A stretch of DNA of 64,000 nucleotides from assembly GCF_018130785.1 (NCBI RefSeq), contig NZ_JAFCJT010000020.1:1-64000 (forward strand), given 5' to 3'. Of the stretch, positions 1 to 8,621 are shown piece by piece; positions within the stretch are counted from its first letter, which is position 1, and the number at the start of each line of letters is the position of its first letter. Position numbers and translations under genes: made by a program. Source of the stretch: Bradyrhizobium liaoningense (lineage in GTDB: Bacteria; Pseudomonadota; Alphaproteobacteria; Rhizobiales; Xanthobacteraceae). The notes under the pieces are model-generated. The model was not told the origin of the DNA. It saw only the letters and a program-made list of their open reading frames with translations, and did no database searches.

Positions 1-645
1 ATCACGATCGTGCAGGAGATCGCGCGCCAGACCGATCTGCTCGCGCTCAACGCCGCGGTCGAGGCCGCGCGCGCCGGGGAGCATGGCAAGGGCTTTGCGG
101 TGGTCGCCTCCGAAGTACGCAAGCTTGCCGAACGCAGCCAGGCGGCCGCGGCCGAGATCGGCACGCTGTCGACTGAAACCGTCAAGGTTGCGCAGGAAGC
201 CGGCAATATGCTTTCCAAGCTCGTCCCCGACATCAAGAGGACGGCGGAGCTCGTCGAGGAAATCACCGCCGCCTGCCGCGAGCAGGACGTCGGTTCGGCC
301 CAGATCAACCAGGCAATCCAGCAGCTCGACAAGGTCGGCCAGCAGAATGCCAGCGCGTCCGAGCAGGTGTCCTCGACCTCGGAAGAGCTGGCCTCGCAGG
401 CCGAACAGCTTCAGTCGACCATCGCCTATTTCCGTATCGAGCAGGGACGCAGCCAGGCGGCTGCACCGATCGACCGCGCGGTCAATCAGCTCCGCGCCAA
501 GGCGGCGACCATGGCGGCCGTCGAGCGTCCGGCCAAGAAGCCGCAGGCCAGGCCGGCGCGCGCCGTGAGGGCGGCCGGTGGCGGCGGCTTCGCTTTCGAC
601 ATGAACGATGGCGAGGACGATCGGGACGCTGATTTCCAGCGCTGA
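1..645 (+). CDS. Methyl-accepting chemotaxis protein, C-terminal part (5' end outside window)
   Basis: The reading frame is open from base 1 and ends at TGA 643-645, so only the last 214 codons are present. The first residues carry the highly conserved MCP signalling tip (TDLLALNAAVEAARAGEHGK, then GFAVVA.EVRKLAERS), where CheA and CheW bind. A long heptad-rich helix follows, and then a tail of about 70 residues rich in Ala, Arg and Lys that ends in acidic residues (DGEDDRDADF). Sensor and membrane domains lie upstream of the window. It directly precedes cheR and cheB, so it is probably the receptor, or one receptor, of this chemotaxis operon. The family call is secure; the ligand cannot be inferred. 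Confidence 0.95.
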   Translation: MTIVQEIARQTDLLALNAAVEAARAGEHGKGFAVVASEVRKLAERSQAAAAEIGTLSTETVKVAQEAGNMLSKLVPDIKRTAELVEEITAACREQDVGSAQINQAIQQLDKVGQQNASASEQVSSTSEELASQAEQLQSTIAYFRIEQGRSQAAAPIDRAVNQLRAKAATMAAVERPAKKPQARPARAVRAAGGGGFAFDMNDGEDDRDADFQR

Positions 646-656
646 GACGATTTAAG

Positions 657-689
657 GGATCGGCCTGCCCGTCACGGGTGGGCCGATCC
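657..689. terminator. Hairpin after the MCP gene
   Basis: Nine-base arms GGATCGGCC (657-665) and GGCCGATCC (681-689) enclose a second stem CCCG/CGGG around a TCA loop. The position, 12 bases after the MCP stop, suits a terminator or an attenuating hairpin before cheR. There is no T-tract, so intrinsic termination is uncertain and it may instead stabilise the upstream mRNA. Confidence 0.45.
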
Positions 690-783
690 GCCCTCAGTAA
701 CTGCGTAGACGTGTAGGATTCAGGATGGCCCGTTTGGCCCGACATTCATTGCAGGCGGCCATCGCGGATCGGGGCATTCAGCC

Positions 784-1638
784 ATGATGCCCGCCGTGCA
801 GGATACGGCCGTCCATCTGTCGGACCGTCACTTCCGGACCATTGCCGAATTGATCGAGGGCCAGGTCGGCATCAAGCTGCCGCAGGGCAAGCGGCTGATG
901 CTGGAGGGGAGGCTGCACAAGCGCGTACGCGCGCTGAACTTTTCCGACCTCAACGAATATGTCGACAACCTGTTCGAGGCCGAACATTTCGACACCGAGC
1001 TCACCCATCTCATCGACGTGGTGACGACCAACAAGACCGACTTCTTCCGTGAGCCGCAGCACTTCACCTTTATGCGAGAGGTCGCAATCCCCGCTCTGCT
1101 GAAATCGCATGGCCGCAGGAATGCGAACCTGAAGATCTGGAGCTCGGCAAGCTCCACCGGCATGGAAGCCTACACCACCGCCATGGTGCTGGACGACATG
1201 ACGCGGAACGGCTCGCGGTTTCAGTACCGCATCCTCGGGACGGACATTTCGACCGCGGTGCTGCGCCTTGCCAAGACCGCGATCTACACCCGCGACGTGC
1301 TTGCTCCGGTGCCGGAGCCCTTCGTGAAACGGTATTTTTTGTCGTCGCGGGACAAGTCGCGCGGCGAGGTGCGTGTGGTGCCGGAATTACGGCGCATGAC
1401 GCATTTCATGCGGATGAACCTCATGGATGCGTCCTATCCCGTCGATCGCGACGTGGACATCATCTTCTGCCGCAACGTCCTGATCTATTTCGAGCGCGAG
1501 ACGCAGCGCAAGGTGATCGAGCAATTGTGCAGCCATTTGCGGCCAGGCGGTTATCTTCTGGTCGGCCATTCGGAATCGATGATTCACAGTGCCGTGCCGG
1601 GTTTGAAGCAAGTTCAGCCAACCATTTTCAAGGTCTAG
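784..1638 (+). CDS. cheR: Chemotaxis protein methyltransferase CheR
   Basis: S-adenosylmethionine-dependent enzyme that methylates glutamates on MCPs during chemotactic adaptation; cytosolic. The 284 residues show the small N-terminal CheR helical domain (about 12-75) and the methyltransferase domain. Family motifs include TTNKTDFFRE (81-90), WSSASSTGMEAY (119-130), ILGTDIS, the segment IIFCRNVLIYF and the C-terminal GGYLLVGHSES. The glycine-rich SAM loop differs from the usual GCSTGEEPY form (Cys to Ser, Glu to Met, Pro to Ala). The start is the first of two adjacent ATGs. cheB begins 16 bases after the stop, so the two adaptation enzymes are co-transcribed. Confidence 0.95.
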   Translation: MMPAVQDTAVHLSDRHFRTIAELIEGQVGIKLPQGKRLMLEGRLHKRVRALNFSDLNEYVDNLFEAEHFDTELTHLIDVVTTNKTDFFREPQHFTFMREVAIPALLKSHGRRNANLKIWSSASSTGMEAYTTAMVLDDMTRNGSRFQYRILGTDISTAVLRLAKTAIYTRDVLAPVPEPFVKRYFLSSRDKSRGEVRVVPELRRMTHFMRMNLMDASYPVDRDVDIIFCRNVLIYFERETQRKVIEQLCSHLRPGGYLLVGHSESMIHSAVPGLKQVQPTIFKV

Positions 1639-1654
1639 CCGGAGCGCAACCAAA

Positions 1655-2746
1655 ATGCCGAGGGAGAAAGTTCGCGTACTGATCGTGGACGATTCGGCGT
1701 CGGTGCGCCAAATCCTGCAAACGATCCTCAACGACGATCCTGACATCGAGGTGATGGGGACGGCCTCGGATCCGTTCGCGGCGGCGCGCCGCCTCCAGAA
1801 CGAAATCCCGGATGTCATGATCCTCGACCTGGAAATGCCGCGCATGGACGGCATGACGTTCCTGCGCAAGATCATGGCGCAGCGTCCGATCCCGGTGATC
1901 ATCTGCTCCTCGCTCACCGAGGAAGGTTCGAACGTGATGTTCGAGGCGTTCGAGGCGGGCGCGGTCGACATCGTGCCGAAGCCGAAGATCGACACGCGGC
2001 AGGCGCTACTCGAATGCTCGACGCGGCTGCGCGAGGCCGTGAAATCGGCAGCGCGCGCGCGGGTGCGGCCGCGCTCGGAGCGTCGGGGGATCGAGAAGAA
2101 GCTCACGGCCGACGCCATCATCCCGCCGCCGGTGCAGGGCAGGGTCCGGCCGACGACGGAGCGCATCGTATGCATCGGTGCATCGACCGGCGGGACCGAA
2201 GCGCTCAACGACGTCCTCGAGATGCTGCCGCCGCACTGCCCTCCCATTGTCATCGTCCAGCACATGCCGGCAGGGTTCACCGCAGCCTTCGCCAGGCGCC
2301 TCGACAGCGTCTGCCAGGTCCGCGTCAAGGAAGCCGAGGACGGCGAGCCGGTGCTGCCGGGCTGCGCCTATATCGCGCCGGGCGCCCGTCACATGCTGCT
2401 CCAGCGCATCGGCCTGCGTTACCAGATCGCGATCAAGGACGGCCCGCCGGTGTCGCGGCATCGGCCCTCGGTCGACGTGCTGTTTCGCTCCGCGGCCCAG
2501 CATGCCGGCGCCAATGCGCTCGGCGTGATCATGACGGGTATGGGCGACGACGGCGCGCGCGGCATGCTGGAGATGCGCAAGCTCGGCGCCTCGACGCGCG
2601 CGCAGGACGAGGAGAGCTGCGTGGTGTTCGGCATGCCCAAGGAAGCCATCGCGCATGGCGGTGTCGAGAAGGTGGTCTCGCTGCATCATATCCCGCGCGA
2701 GATCTTGCTCTGGTATCAGGCCGGACACGTTGCGGTGGCAGGTTGA
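1655..2746 (+). CDS. cheB: Chemotaxis response regulator protein-glutamate methylesterase CheB
   Basis: Removes methyl groups from MCPs, and often deamidates them, when phosphorylated by CheA. The 363 residues hold a receiver domain (about 5-125) with acidic pair D12/D13 and phospho-acceptor D58 in MILDLEMPRMDG, a linker of about 40 residues rich in Arg and Pro, and a C-terminal methylesterase domain. The catalytic triad is visible: S177 in GASTGGT, H203 in QHMPAGFT and D299 in MTGMGDDG. Length and order match the family. It follows cheR by 16 bases and precedes the next gene by 5, which supports one operon. Confidence 0.97.
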   Translation: MPREKVRVLIVDDSASVRQILQTILNDDPDIEVMGTASDPFAAARRLQNEIPDVMILDLEMPRMDGMTFLRKIMAQRPIPVIICSSLTEEGSNVMFEAFEAGAVDIVPKPKIDTRQALLECSTRLREAVKSAARARVRPRSERRGIEKKLTADAIIPPPVQGRVRPTTERIVCIGASTGGTEALNDVLEMLPPHCPPIVIVQHMPAGFTAAFARRLDSVCQVRVKEAEDGEPVLPGCAYIAPGARHMLLQRIGLRYQIAIKDGPPVSRHRPSVDVLFRSAAQHAGANALGVIMTGMGDDGARGMLEMRKLGASTRAQDEESCVVFGMPKEAIAHGGVEKVVSLHHIPREILLWYQAGHVAVAG

Positions 2747-2751
2747 TTGCG

Positions 2752-4479
2752 ATGTCCGCCATTCCGGCCAACACGCTCGCTGAAGCGACCGCTGCGATCG
2801 AGGATGTCTCGTCGCGGATCGAGGACGTCTTCGCGCAGGTCGGCCACGAGCTCGGTCGCGGCCACCTCATCTTCAAGGAGCTGAACCAGGGCCTCGCGAC
2901 GCTCTCGGAGGAACTCTCCGGCGCCGAGATCGAGGGTGCGGCCACCGCGTTGAAGGAGATCGCCGCGCGGCTCGGCGAGCTCGCAGAGGCGCTGCCGGCC
3001 GAGAGCGCCCTGCTTGCGACGATCGGCACGAGCACGACGGAGGCGTCCTCGCTGCTCAAGCCGCTGTTCAAGCACATCCAGATGATCACCATCATCGCAC
3101 GCAGCGCGCGGATCGAGGCGGCTTCGCTCGACGGCGATCGCGAGGGCTTTCTCGCCTTCACGCAGGAGGCTTACGACCTCGGCAAGGCCGTGCAGCAATC
3201 GATCGAAGGCTGCGCGAAGGATCAGCAGAGACTGTCGGAAGCCGTCGCTGCCGCGTCCGCCCGGCAGAAGGAGTTCGAGAGCCGCTACGGCAAGCAATTG
3301 GTCTCGGAGAGCTCCGCGCTTGGTGAAGCCTATTCGGGCCTGCGTGACCAGCGGCGTAACAGCAGCCAGCTTGCCGATCTCGCCAGCACCAGCACGAAGA
3401 AGATCGCCGAGGCGGTCGGTGGCGCGATCATCTCCTTGCAGGCCGGCGACAGCACGCGTCAGCGCCTCGAGCATGTCTGTCACGGTCTCGGACTTGCCTC
3501 GGGATCGTCCCCGAGCCTCGTTCCTGAACCAGTCATGAGCGACGACGGCGCGCGCGCGATCTGCCAGTTGCAGGCGGCCCTGCTGCGGGATGCCCAGCGT
3601 GAATTCGGCGGCGACATCGGCCAGATCGTTCGCGCACTCACCGCCATCCTGCACGATGCGGGCAATGTCGTCGGCCATGGCCGCACGCTGTTCGGCGACG
3701 AGGATGGCGGCTCATCATCGTTCCTGGCGCGCATCAAGCAGGCGCTGGCACATGCCTCGACCCTGATCGCCACCTGCGAGAGCGCCGGCCGTTCGGTCGA
3801 CGAGGCGCTCGCCATCGTCGAGGACACGCTGGCAAAGTTTCGCCAGGCGATCGCCGGGCTCGCCGAGGCGACCGTCGATATCACCCTGATCGGAATGAAT
3901 GCCGGCCTCAAGGCAAGCCATCTCGGCAGCCGCGGCAGCGCTTTCGTCGTGATCGCCAACGAGCTCAAGGCGACCGCCGACCAGGTCTCTGTGGGCGCGG
4001 GGCGCTTGCGGCCTGTGCTCGACGGCATCGAGCGCTCGGCGAACGAGCTGAAGGAGCTCCGCGTGCAGGGCGATCCCACGCAGCTCGCCAAATTCGAGCC
4101 GCAGATCCTCCAGGCGCTGCGCGAGGTCGAGGTCGGCAACGAGCGGCTCGGCAAGCTGATGGGCCGGCTCATCGATGAAGGCGCGGAATTCGAAGGCCTG
4201 ATGAATTCGGCGCATGGTCTGATGAATTCGCTAGGCGAGAGCTCCGCGGCCTTGCCAGCGGTTGCTGCGCGCCTCGAGACCGCGAGCGCTGGCGCGCAGC
4301 GGCCGCAGCCGGAGGCGCAGGATCAGGCGATGCTCGACGATCTCTTCGCGCGCTACACGATGGAGCGCGAGCGGGACGTTCACCGCGAATTCTTGCAAAC
4401 GCTTGGCCTTGCGTCGATCGCCGCCACGCGTCGCGTCGAAGCGGTCGAGACCGCGGATGACGGCATAGAGTTATTTTGA
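2752..4479 (+). CDS. Cytosolic MCP-like chemotaxis-associated protein with two degenerate signalling tips
   Basis: A 575-residue, mostly helical protein without membrane segments. The frame stays open far upstream, but the ATG at 2752, five bases after cheB, is the sensible start. Two stretches look like worn MCP tips: residues 108-142 (IARSARIEAASLDG then EGFLAF) and 375-410 (LIGMNAGLKASHLGSRGSAF then VVIANELKATADQ). The segment GDSTRQRLEH (232-241) is also typical of chemotaxis-linked coiled-coil proteins. It is probably a cytosolic partner of the CheA/CheW array or an adaptor controlled by CheR and CheB. The lack of a canonical tip argues against an ordinary receptor. Function inferred from context and resemblance only. 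Confidence 0.75.
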   Translation: MSAIPANTLAEATAAIEDVSSRIEDVFAQVGHELGRGHLIFKELNQGLATLSEELSGAEIEGAATALKEIAARLGELAEALPAESALLATIGTSTTEASSLLKPLFKHIQMITIIARSARIEAASLDGDREGFLAFTQEAYDLGKAVQQSIEGCAKDQQRLSEAVAAASARQKEFESRYGKQLVSESSALGEAYSGLRDQRRNSSQLADLASTSTKKIAEAVGGAIISLQAGDSTRQRLEHVCHGLGLASGSSPSLVPEPVMSDDGARAICQLQAALLRDAQREFGGDIGQIVRALTAILHDAGNVVGHGRTLFGDEDGGSSSFLARIKQALAHASTLIATCESAGRSVDEALAIVEDTLAKFRQAIAGLAEATVDITLIGMNAGLKASHLGSRGSAFVVIANELKATADQVSVGAGRLRPVLDGIERSANELKELRVQGDPTQLAKFEPQILQALREVEVGNERLGKLMGRLIDEGAEFEGLMNSAHGLMNSLGESSAALPAVAARLETASAGAQRPQPEAQDQAMLDDLFARYTMERERDVHREFLQTLGLASIAATRRVEAVETADDGIELF

Positions 4480-4484
4480 CGTTC

Positions 4485-4509
4485 GCCGCCGGCGTCGCGC
4501 GTCGGCGGC
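4485..4509. terminator. Hairpin ending the chemotaxis operon
   Basis: Arms GCCGCCG (4485-4491) and CGGCGGC (4503-4509) flank an 11-base loop five bases after the stop of the last chemotaxis gene. A T-rich stretch (GGGTTTTC) follows at some distance. It is the likely operon terminator. Confidence 0.5.
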
Positions 4510-4628
4510 AATTCGATGGATTGGGTTTTCGGGGCATTAACCTTGCCCGAAGGGCCGGCCGTTAGGTCATTGTCGCGCCCCAGAGTTGGTCGCAAATACA
4601 GGTCAATTTTCACGTCGGGAAATTCCCC

Positions 4629-5075
4629 ATGCTGAGAGACGGTAAATACGCTGCCTGGTTCAGGACCCCCCGTGGTCAGGGCACCGGCATCGTGGATCTG
4701 GCCGAGGGCCGGATCTCGGGCCGCGACAGCTTCTTTACCTATGGTGGTTCCTACCGCGTCGATGAGCGCCACTTCTCGGCCGTCCTGACCGTGAACCGGC
4801 ATTCTGACGGCCCGCTGAGCGTGTTTGGGCCTGATGAGGTCGAGGTCGAACTCTCGGGTGTGTGCAACGGCCTGGTGGCGACCTGTTCGGGAACGGCCAA
4901 GGAAGCGCCCGACGTGAAGTTCGAGGCGACGCTGATCTACAGCCAGGAAGATGCGCCGGCAGCCGACGCCAAATGCGCGGTCGTGAAGCTCAATGCGGAC
5001 AAGCTGCCCAAGGGCCTCGACGGCCGGTCCCGGCCACGTCATCCGTTCACGCCGCCCAAAGCGCCAGTGTCCTGA
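4629..5075 (+). CDS. GrlR-like regulatory protein
   Basis: A 148-residue soluble protein starting at ATG 4629. The N-terminal pattern (LRDGKYAAWFRTPRGQGTGI, then a GRISGRDSFFTYGGSY-like segment) resembles the eight-stranded beta-barrel GrlR family. In enteropathogens that family binds and represses the type III secretion activator GrlA. No GrlA homologue or type III secretion gene is in this window, so a role in type III control is not implied. The C-terminus is Pro- and Arg-rich (SRPRHPFTPPK). It stands alone between the chemotaxis operon and other small genes. Family assignment is from motif memory and is moderate. Confidence 0.65.
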   Translation: MLRDGKYAAWFRTPRGQGTGIVDLAEGRISGRDSFFTYGGSYRVDERHFSAVLTVNRHSDGPLSVFGPDEVEVELSGVCNGLVATCSGTAKEAPDVKFEATLIYSQEDAPAADAKCAVVKLNADKLPKGLDGRSRPRHPFTPPKAPVS

Positions 5076-5200
5076 AGCGCTGGCGTCTTAGGTTTGCATT
5101 GACGCTGTTGTCGCGAAAACACCGCCCGGCCGCATCGCGGCAACCGTGCCTTTAGAGGTGAAATCTAGGTTGGCGCCCACAACAAAAGACGGACAGGGAC

Positions 5201-5485
5201 ATGCCTCAGATCTGGATGACATATGACGAACTCGCGACACTCGGCGGTTGTAGCGCGGCCGAGGCTAGGATGCAGGCGATGCATCTGTCGCTCGATCGCC
5301 GTAAGAGCCGCGACGGGAACACCCGCGTCAAGCTGAACCTCGCCTTGATGGCACGGTTCTTCGAAACCATCCGCGACGCCGAATTCGACCTCGATGACGC
5401 GATCGCGGCGTTGCGTGATGCCCATCGGCAGATGTCCGGGGTTCTTTCGGCCGGCCAGCCGGGCTTGCGGCGCGGAGTGGCTTGA
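5201..5485 (+). CDS. Small helical protein, hypothetical
   Basis: A 94-residue protein beginning MPQIWMTYDELATLGG. The N-terminal half (TYDELATL, then CSAAEARMQAMHLSLDRRKS) looks like a helix-turn-helix of the excisionase/MerR-like kind, and basic residues follow (DRRKSRDGNTRVKLN). The C-terminal half is a helix with many acidic residues (DAEFDLDDAIAALRDAH). No membrane segment or signal peptide is seen. It is separated from both neighbours by more than 100 bases. A small DNA-binding role is possible but not demonstrated. Confidence 0.6.
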   Translation: MPQIWMTYDELATLGGCSAAEARMQAMHLSLDRRKSRDGNTRVKLNLALMARFFETIRDAEFDLDDAIAALRDAHRQMSGVLSAGQPGLRRGVA

Positions 5486-5612
5486 GTTCGCGGCGCCGGC
5501 AGCAGTCGGGCCGCTTCGAATCAGGCATAATCGTCCAGCCGGAATTTGGCGCGACCGCCGGTGTTTCACACCGGACCGGGAAGGCCAATATGGTCACGGC
5601 TGGGAGGATGCC

Positions 5613-6041
5613 ATGAAGAGAGCTCTGTACCTGGCGGGTGCGATCGTTTTTGCGCTCCCGCTCGGCTTTGCGACGGTCGCCAGCGCCGAGATGGTCAAAT
5701 TGCAGGCGGAGCTCAAGGGCAGCAGCGAAGTGCCGCCCAACACCAGTTCTGGTTCCGGCAAGGCGGAAGCGACGTACGATACGGACACGAAGGTTCTGAC
5801 CTACACAGTCAGCTATGCAGGTCTCAGCGGGCCTGCGCTGGGCGCGCATTTCCATGGACCCAGCGAGCCCGGCAAGAATGCCGGCATCGCGCTTCCGTTC
5901 AAGTCGGCGCAAAGCCCGATCGAGGGCACGGCGACCCTCACCGAGACCCAGGCCGCGGATCTCCTCGCCGGCAAGTGGTACGCGAACATCCACACGGCCG
6001 CCAATCCTGGCGGCGAGCTGCGTGGGCAGATGGCGAAGTAG
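5613..6041 (+). CDS. Secreted CHRD-domain protein
   Basis: A 142-residue protein with a clear signal peptide (MKRALYLAGAIVFALPLGFA, cleavage near ASAEM). The mature part is a single CHRD domain: LKGSSEVPPN, YTVSYAGLSG, GAHFHGPSEPGKN and the ending WYANIHTAANPGGELRGQM are all hallmark positions. CHRD domains are found in chordin and in many bacterial secreted proteins; the biochemical role in bacteria is unsettled. The ATG at 5613 follows GGGAGGATGCC, so a good ribosome-binding site supports this start over longer frames. It appears monocistronic. Confidence 0.9.
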   Translation: MKRALYLAGAIVFALPLGFATVASAEMVKLQAELKGSSEVPPNTSSGSGKAEATYDTDTKVLTYTVSYAGLSGPALGAHFHGPSEPGKNAGIALPFKSAQSPIEGTATLTETQAADLLAGKWYANIHTAANPGGELRGQMAK

Positions 6042-6099
6042 GGACTTCGTTTCGTTCGTGCATTGCGTGGACGTTGGCGGACCGCTGCGCGCGGCAGTC

Positions 6100-6465
6100 C
6101 TAGGACGGCGATCTGGGCAGGAAAGCCAGGATCGTCTGGGCCAGCAGGACGCCGACGGTGCCGCCGGCCGCCTTCTGCAACACATCTATGAACCGGGGAT
6201 CGCGATCCGGCGTCACCGCCTGCAAGACTTCGAGCCCGACCGCAACTGCGACCACGAAAGTGCAGGCCAGTTTGACGCGCCCCGGCAGCAGGAACGATAG
6301 CAGGAGGCCCAACAGCCCGTAGGCGCTGAAGCGCTCGATGACGACGACCCAGTAAGCCTCCGCGTGACCGGCGAGCGCCGGCCTGCCCGCGAGCTTGGCG
6401 AGCGTCGCATAAATGATGAGCGCGAGGCAGATTGCAGCGGCTGCAGTGAGATGGTTGCGGCGCAT
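6100..6465 (-). CDS. VanZ-like family membrane protein
   Basis: A 121-residue protein with four predicted membrane helices (about 8-26, 40-60, 66-84 and 100-117). The segment DRDPRFIDVLQKAAGGTVG matches the VanZ-like pattern of Asp before a conserved final-helix Gly. VanZ gives low-level teicoplanin resistance in enterococci, but most members of this fold have unknown roles. It lies convergent with the CHRD gene and about 110 bases downstream of the EAL gene on the same strand. No resistance function should be assumed. Confidence 0.75.
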   Translation of the reverse strand: MRRNHLTAAAAICLALIIYATLAKLAGRPALAGHAEAYWVVVIERFSAYGLLGLLLSFLLPGRVKLACTFVVAVAVGLEVLQAVTPDRDPRFIDVLQKAAGGTVGVLLAQTILAFLPRSPS

Positions 6466-6575
6466 GGCACCAGCATAGCCGTTCGGCCGGCCGGCCGCTT
6501 TCGAAAGCGGAGAACATCGTTAAGGTCTGTACACTCCGGAGGGCAGCTTGTCCGAATCCGGGCCAGCGGGCGCGG

Positions 6576-8168
6576 TCAGGCCACCAGAGCCGCGCCGTCG
6601 ATCGGAGCTGCGGCGGCAATCGCGGCGCGTCGGGAGGCGACCAGTTCGCTGAACTTCGTGAAGGGCAGGGGCGCGGCGACGAGATAGCCTTGGCCTTCCT
6701 CGACCCCGCACGAGATCAGCGCGCAGACCTGCTCCTCGGTTTCGACGCCTTCGGCGACGACTGTCATGTGGAAATCCCTGGCGAGCGCCACCAGCATCTC
6801 CACGATCGTCGTCGTCGAGGCGTCCGCCGTGACCGTGTCGACGAAGAACTTGTCGATCTTGATGGTGTTGGCACCGAGCCCCTTCAGCCGCGACAGGCCG
6901 CTGTGGCCGACGCCGACGTCGTCGATGGCGACGCGGAAGCCGTAATCGCGCAGCTCGCGCACCACCGCGGCGGCGCGTGCGAGATCATCGAGCTCGTCGC
7001 GCTCCGTCACTTCGATCACGATCTGCCGCGCGGAGACTTTTGCCGCGGCGACGTTGCTGCGCAGGGTCTCGACGAAGCCGGTACTCAAGAGGTGCTTTGG
7101 CACGACGTTGAACGACAGCTTGAACTCCTTGTCGGCCTTGAGATGCGGCTGGAGGTCGGCCAGCGCGCGGCAGAGAATCTGCCAGGTCATGGCTTCGATG
7201 CGTCCGCTGGATTCCGCCAGCGGAATGAAGTTCATCGGCGGGACGATGGTGCCGTCCTCGCGCAGCCAGCGCGCCAGGATCTCGCAGCCGTTGATGCGGC
7301 CTGTTCTGAGATCGAAGATCGGCTGGAAATACGGCCTGAATTCGCCGCGTGCGAGAGCGCGATCGAGATCGGCGACAGGACCCTCGACGCGCCGGGTCCG
7401 CGACAACAGGACCCCGAACAGCACGCCGAGTGCAAGTGCAACGGCCATCGCCGGCCAGTAGGCCTCGGTGTTCCAGGTCGAGAGCACGGTCCTGTTGATG
7501 CGGATGACCGTGCGCAGGGGATAGCGCGTCGAGCTCTTTGCGAACTCCACCGGATGCGACAGCGCCTTGTCGGGGTCGAGGATGAATTTGCCGAGCTGTG
7601 CACCGTTGTTGAGCGCCAGCAGCACCTCGCCATGCGCGCGAAGCTCGGCCGGCATGATGTCGAACAGGCTGGCATTGACGCCAAGGATCGCAACCAGCGC
7701 TTTCCTGTTGCCGATGTCCCTGAGCACGCCGAGCGCGTCACCGCCGAACTGCTCGACCCGGAACAGCATCAGCCTGGAATCGCGCGAGGCGAGCATGTCG
7801 CCGCGCTCGACCCAGCCCTTGTCGAATTCGAGCGTCTCCGAATAGGCCGAGCAGATCACCGAGCCATCCGAATTGACGAGACGGACGTCCTTCACGGCGG
7901 AGCGCTGATAGACGTGCAGGCGGATGGCCTGAAGCGAGCCCGGATCGCATGTGGCAAGCCCGCGGCCCGCGAGCTTGTCGAGGCTTGCGGCTGCGAAATC
8001 GACCGCGAATTCGGACCGGCGCAGCACGACCTCGGTCAGTTCGTCGAGGTGGTGCGCCTGCTGGTTGTGGATGAAGCGGGTCGCGGCGAAGTGACCGGCG
8101 AGGGCGAACGCCGCCATGCTCGCAAGCACGAGCGCCGCCAATGTGAATTTCGGCCGTGCCGATGCCAT
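6576..8168 (-). CDS. CSS-motif sensor with EAL domain, putative c-di-GMP phosphodiesterase
   Basis: A 530-residue inner-membrane protein: TM1 at about 10-30, a periplasmic CSS-type domain with cysteines C74 and C106, TM2 at about 237-256, then a cytosolic EAL domain. CSS domains in this family sense redox or disulfide state and gate c-di-GMP hydrolysis. Catalytic features are mostly kept: a TER-type metal motif, the DD pair in VAIDDVGVG, the Lys in IKIDKFF and the Glu in VVAEGVET. The signature itself reads EIL (296-298) rather than EAL. Probably an active phosphodiesterase lowering c-di-GMP, a plausible input to EPS control. Monocistronic. Confidence 0.88.
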   Translation of the reverse strand: MASARPKFTLAALVLASMAAFALAGHFAATRFIHNQQAHHLDELTEVVLRRSEFAVDFAAASLDKLAGRGLATCDPGSLQAIRLHVYQRSAVKDVRLVNSDGSVICSAYSETLEFDKGWVERGDMLASRDSRLMLFRVEQFGGDALGVLRDIGNRKALVAILGVNASLFDIMPAELRAHGEVLLALNNGAQLGKFILDPDKALSHPVEFAKSSTRYPLRTVIRINRTVLSTWNTEAYWPAMAVALALGVLFGVLLSRTRRVEGPVADLDRALARGEFRPYFQPIFDLRTGRINGCEILARWLREDGTIVPPMNFIPLAESSGRIEAMTWQILCRALADLQPHLKADKEFKLSFNVVPKHLLSTGFVETLRSNVAAAKVSARQIVIEVTERDELDDLARAAAVVRELRDYGFRVAIDDVGVGHSGLSRLKGLGANTIKIDKFFVDTVTADASTTTIVEMLVALARDFHMTVVAEGVETEEQVCALISCGVEEGQGYLVAAPLPFTKFSELVASRRAAIAAAAPIDGAALVA

Positions 8169-8328
8169 CCCGGCCTGCGGGCTTAGGAGAAGATGACCCG
8201 AATCCTAACCGCCGAGGCGCTAAGATAAGGTTTAGAACCACTGCTCCCCGTCCCATGAACCGGAGTTCACAGGCGGCCCCGATGCGGATCGGTTCCTGAA
8301 GGTCTTTCCGGCGATTGTCCCGGCAACG

Positions 8329-8493
8329 TCAAACGTGGCGGTACAGTCGCGATTTCACGCGGACGGTGCTGAGTTGGCGGGGGCTGGCATTGATCTGCCA
8401 GTCCTTCGGCTGGGTCACCCACAGCCGCGCCACCATGAACAGGATGTTGATGCCGAGCCAGGTCGACATCCCGATAAGGAAAGAGTTTGCCAT
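8329..8493 (-). CDS. Small single-pass membrane protein, hypothetical
   Basis: A 54-residue product starting MANSFLIGMSTWLGINILFM, with one hydrophobic helix (about 4-24) followed by a basic tail (PRQLSTVRVKSRLYRHV). The frame stays open upstream to 8892, but that extension has low-complexity composition and no start with a ribosome site, so the short form is preferred. Function unknown. Confidence 0.5.
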   Translation of the reverse strand: MANSFLIGMSTWLGINILFMVARLWVTQPKDWQINASPRQLSTVRVKSRLYRHV

Positions 8494-8621
8494 GCCGGCC
8501 CGCCTCCCGCGTTTGTTTCGGAAACAATGCGGAGGGCGGCCGAGAGTTCCGCTTTCGGCAACGGGCAGGCCTGCAGCAACGTGCCCGACGGCGTGACCAA
8601 GCCGTGAGCAGGGACCGATGT

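Noticed and set aside
2014..2751. Upstream extension of the MCP-like gene through cheB
   Set aside because: It runs in the wrong frame through cheB; the ATG at 2752 just after cheB is the natural start.
4629..5075. Link of the GrlR-like protein to type III secretion
   Set aside because: No type III secretion or GrlA-like gene is in the window.
6100..6465. Glycopeptide resistance from the VanZ-like protein
   Set aside because: VanZ-like folds are widespread and no other resistance gene is present.
6690..8186. Open frame of 498 codons on the + strand opposite the EAL gene
   Set aside because: Codon composition is unnatural and the minus strand has clear EAL motifs.
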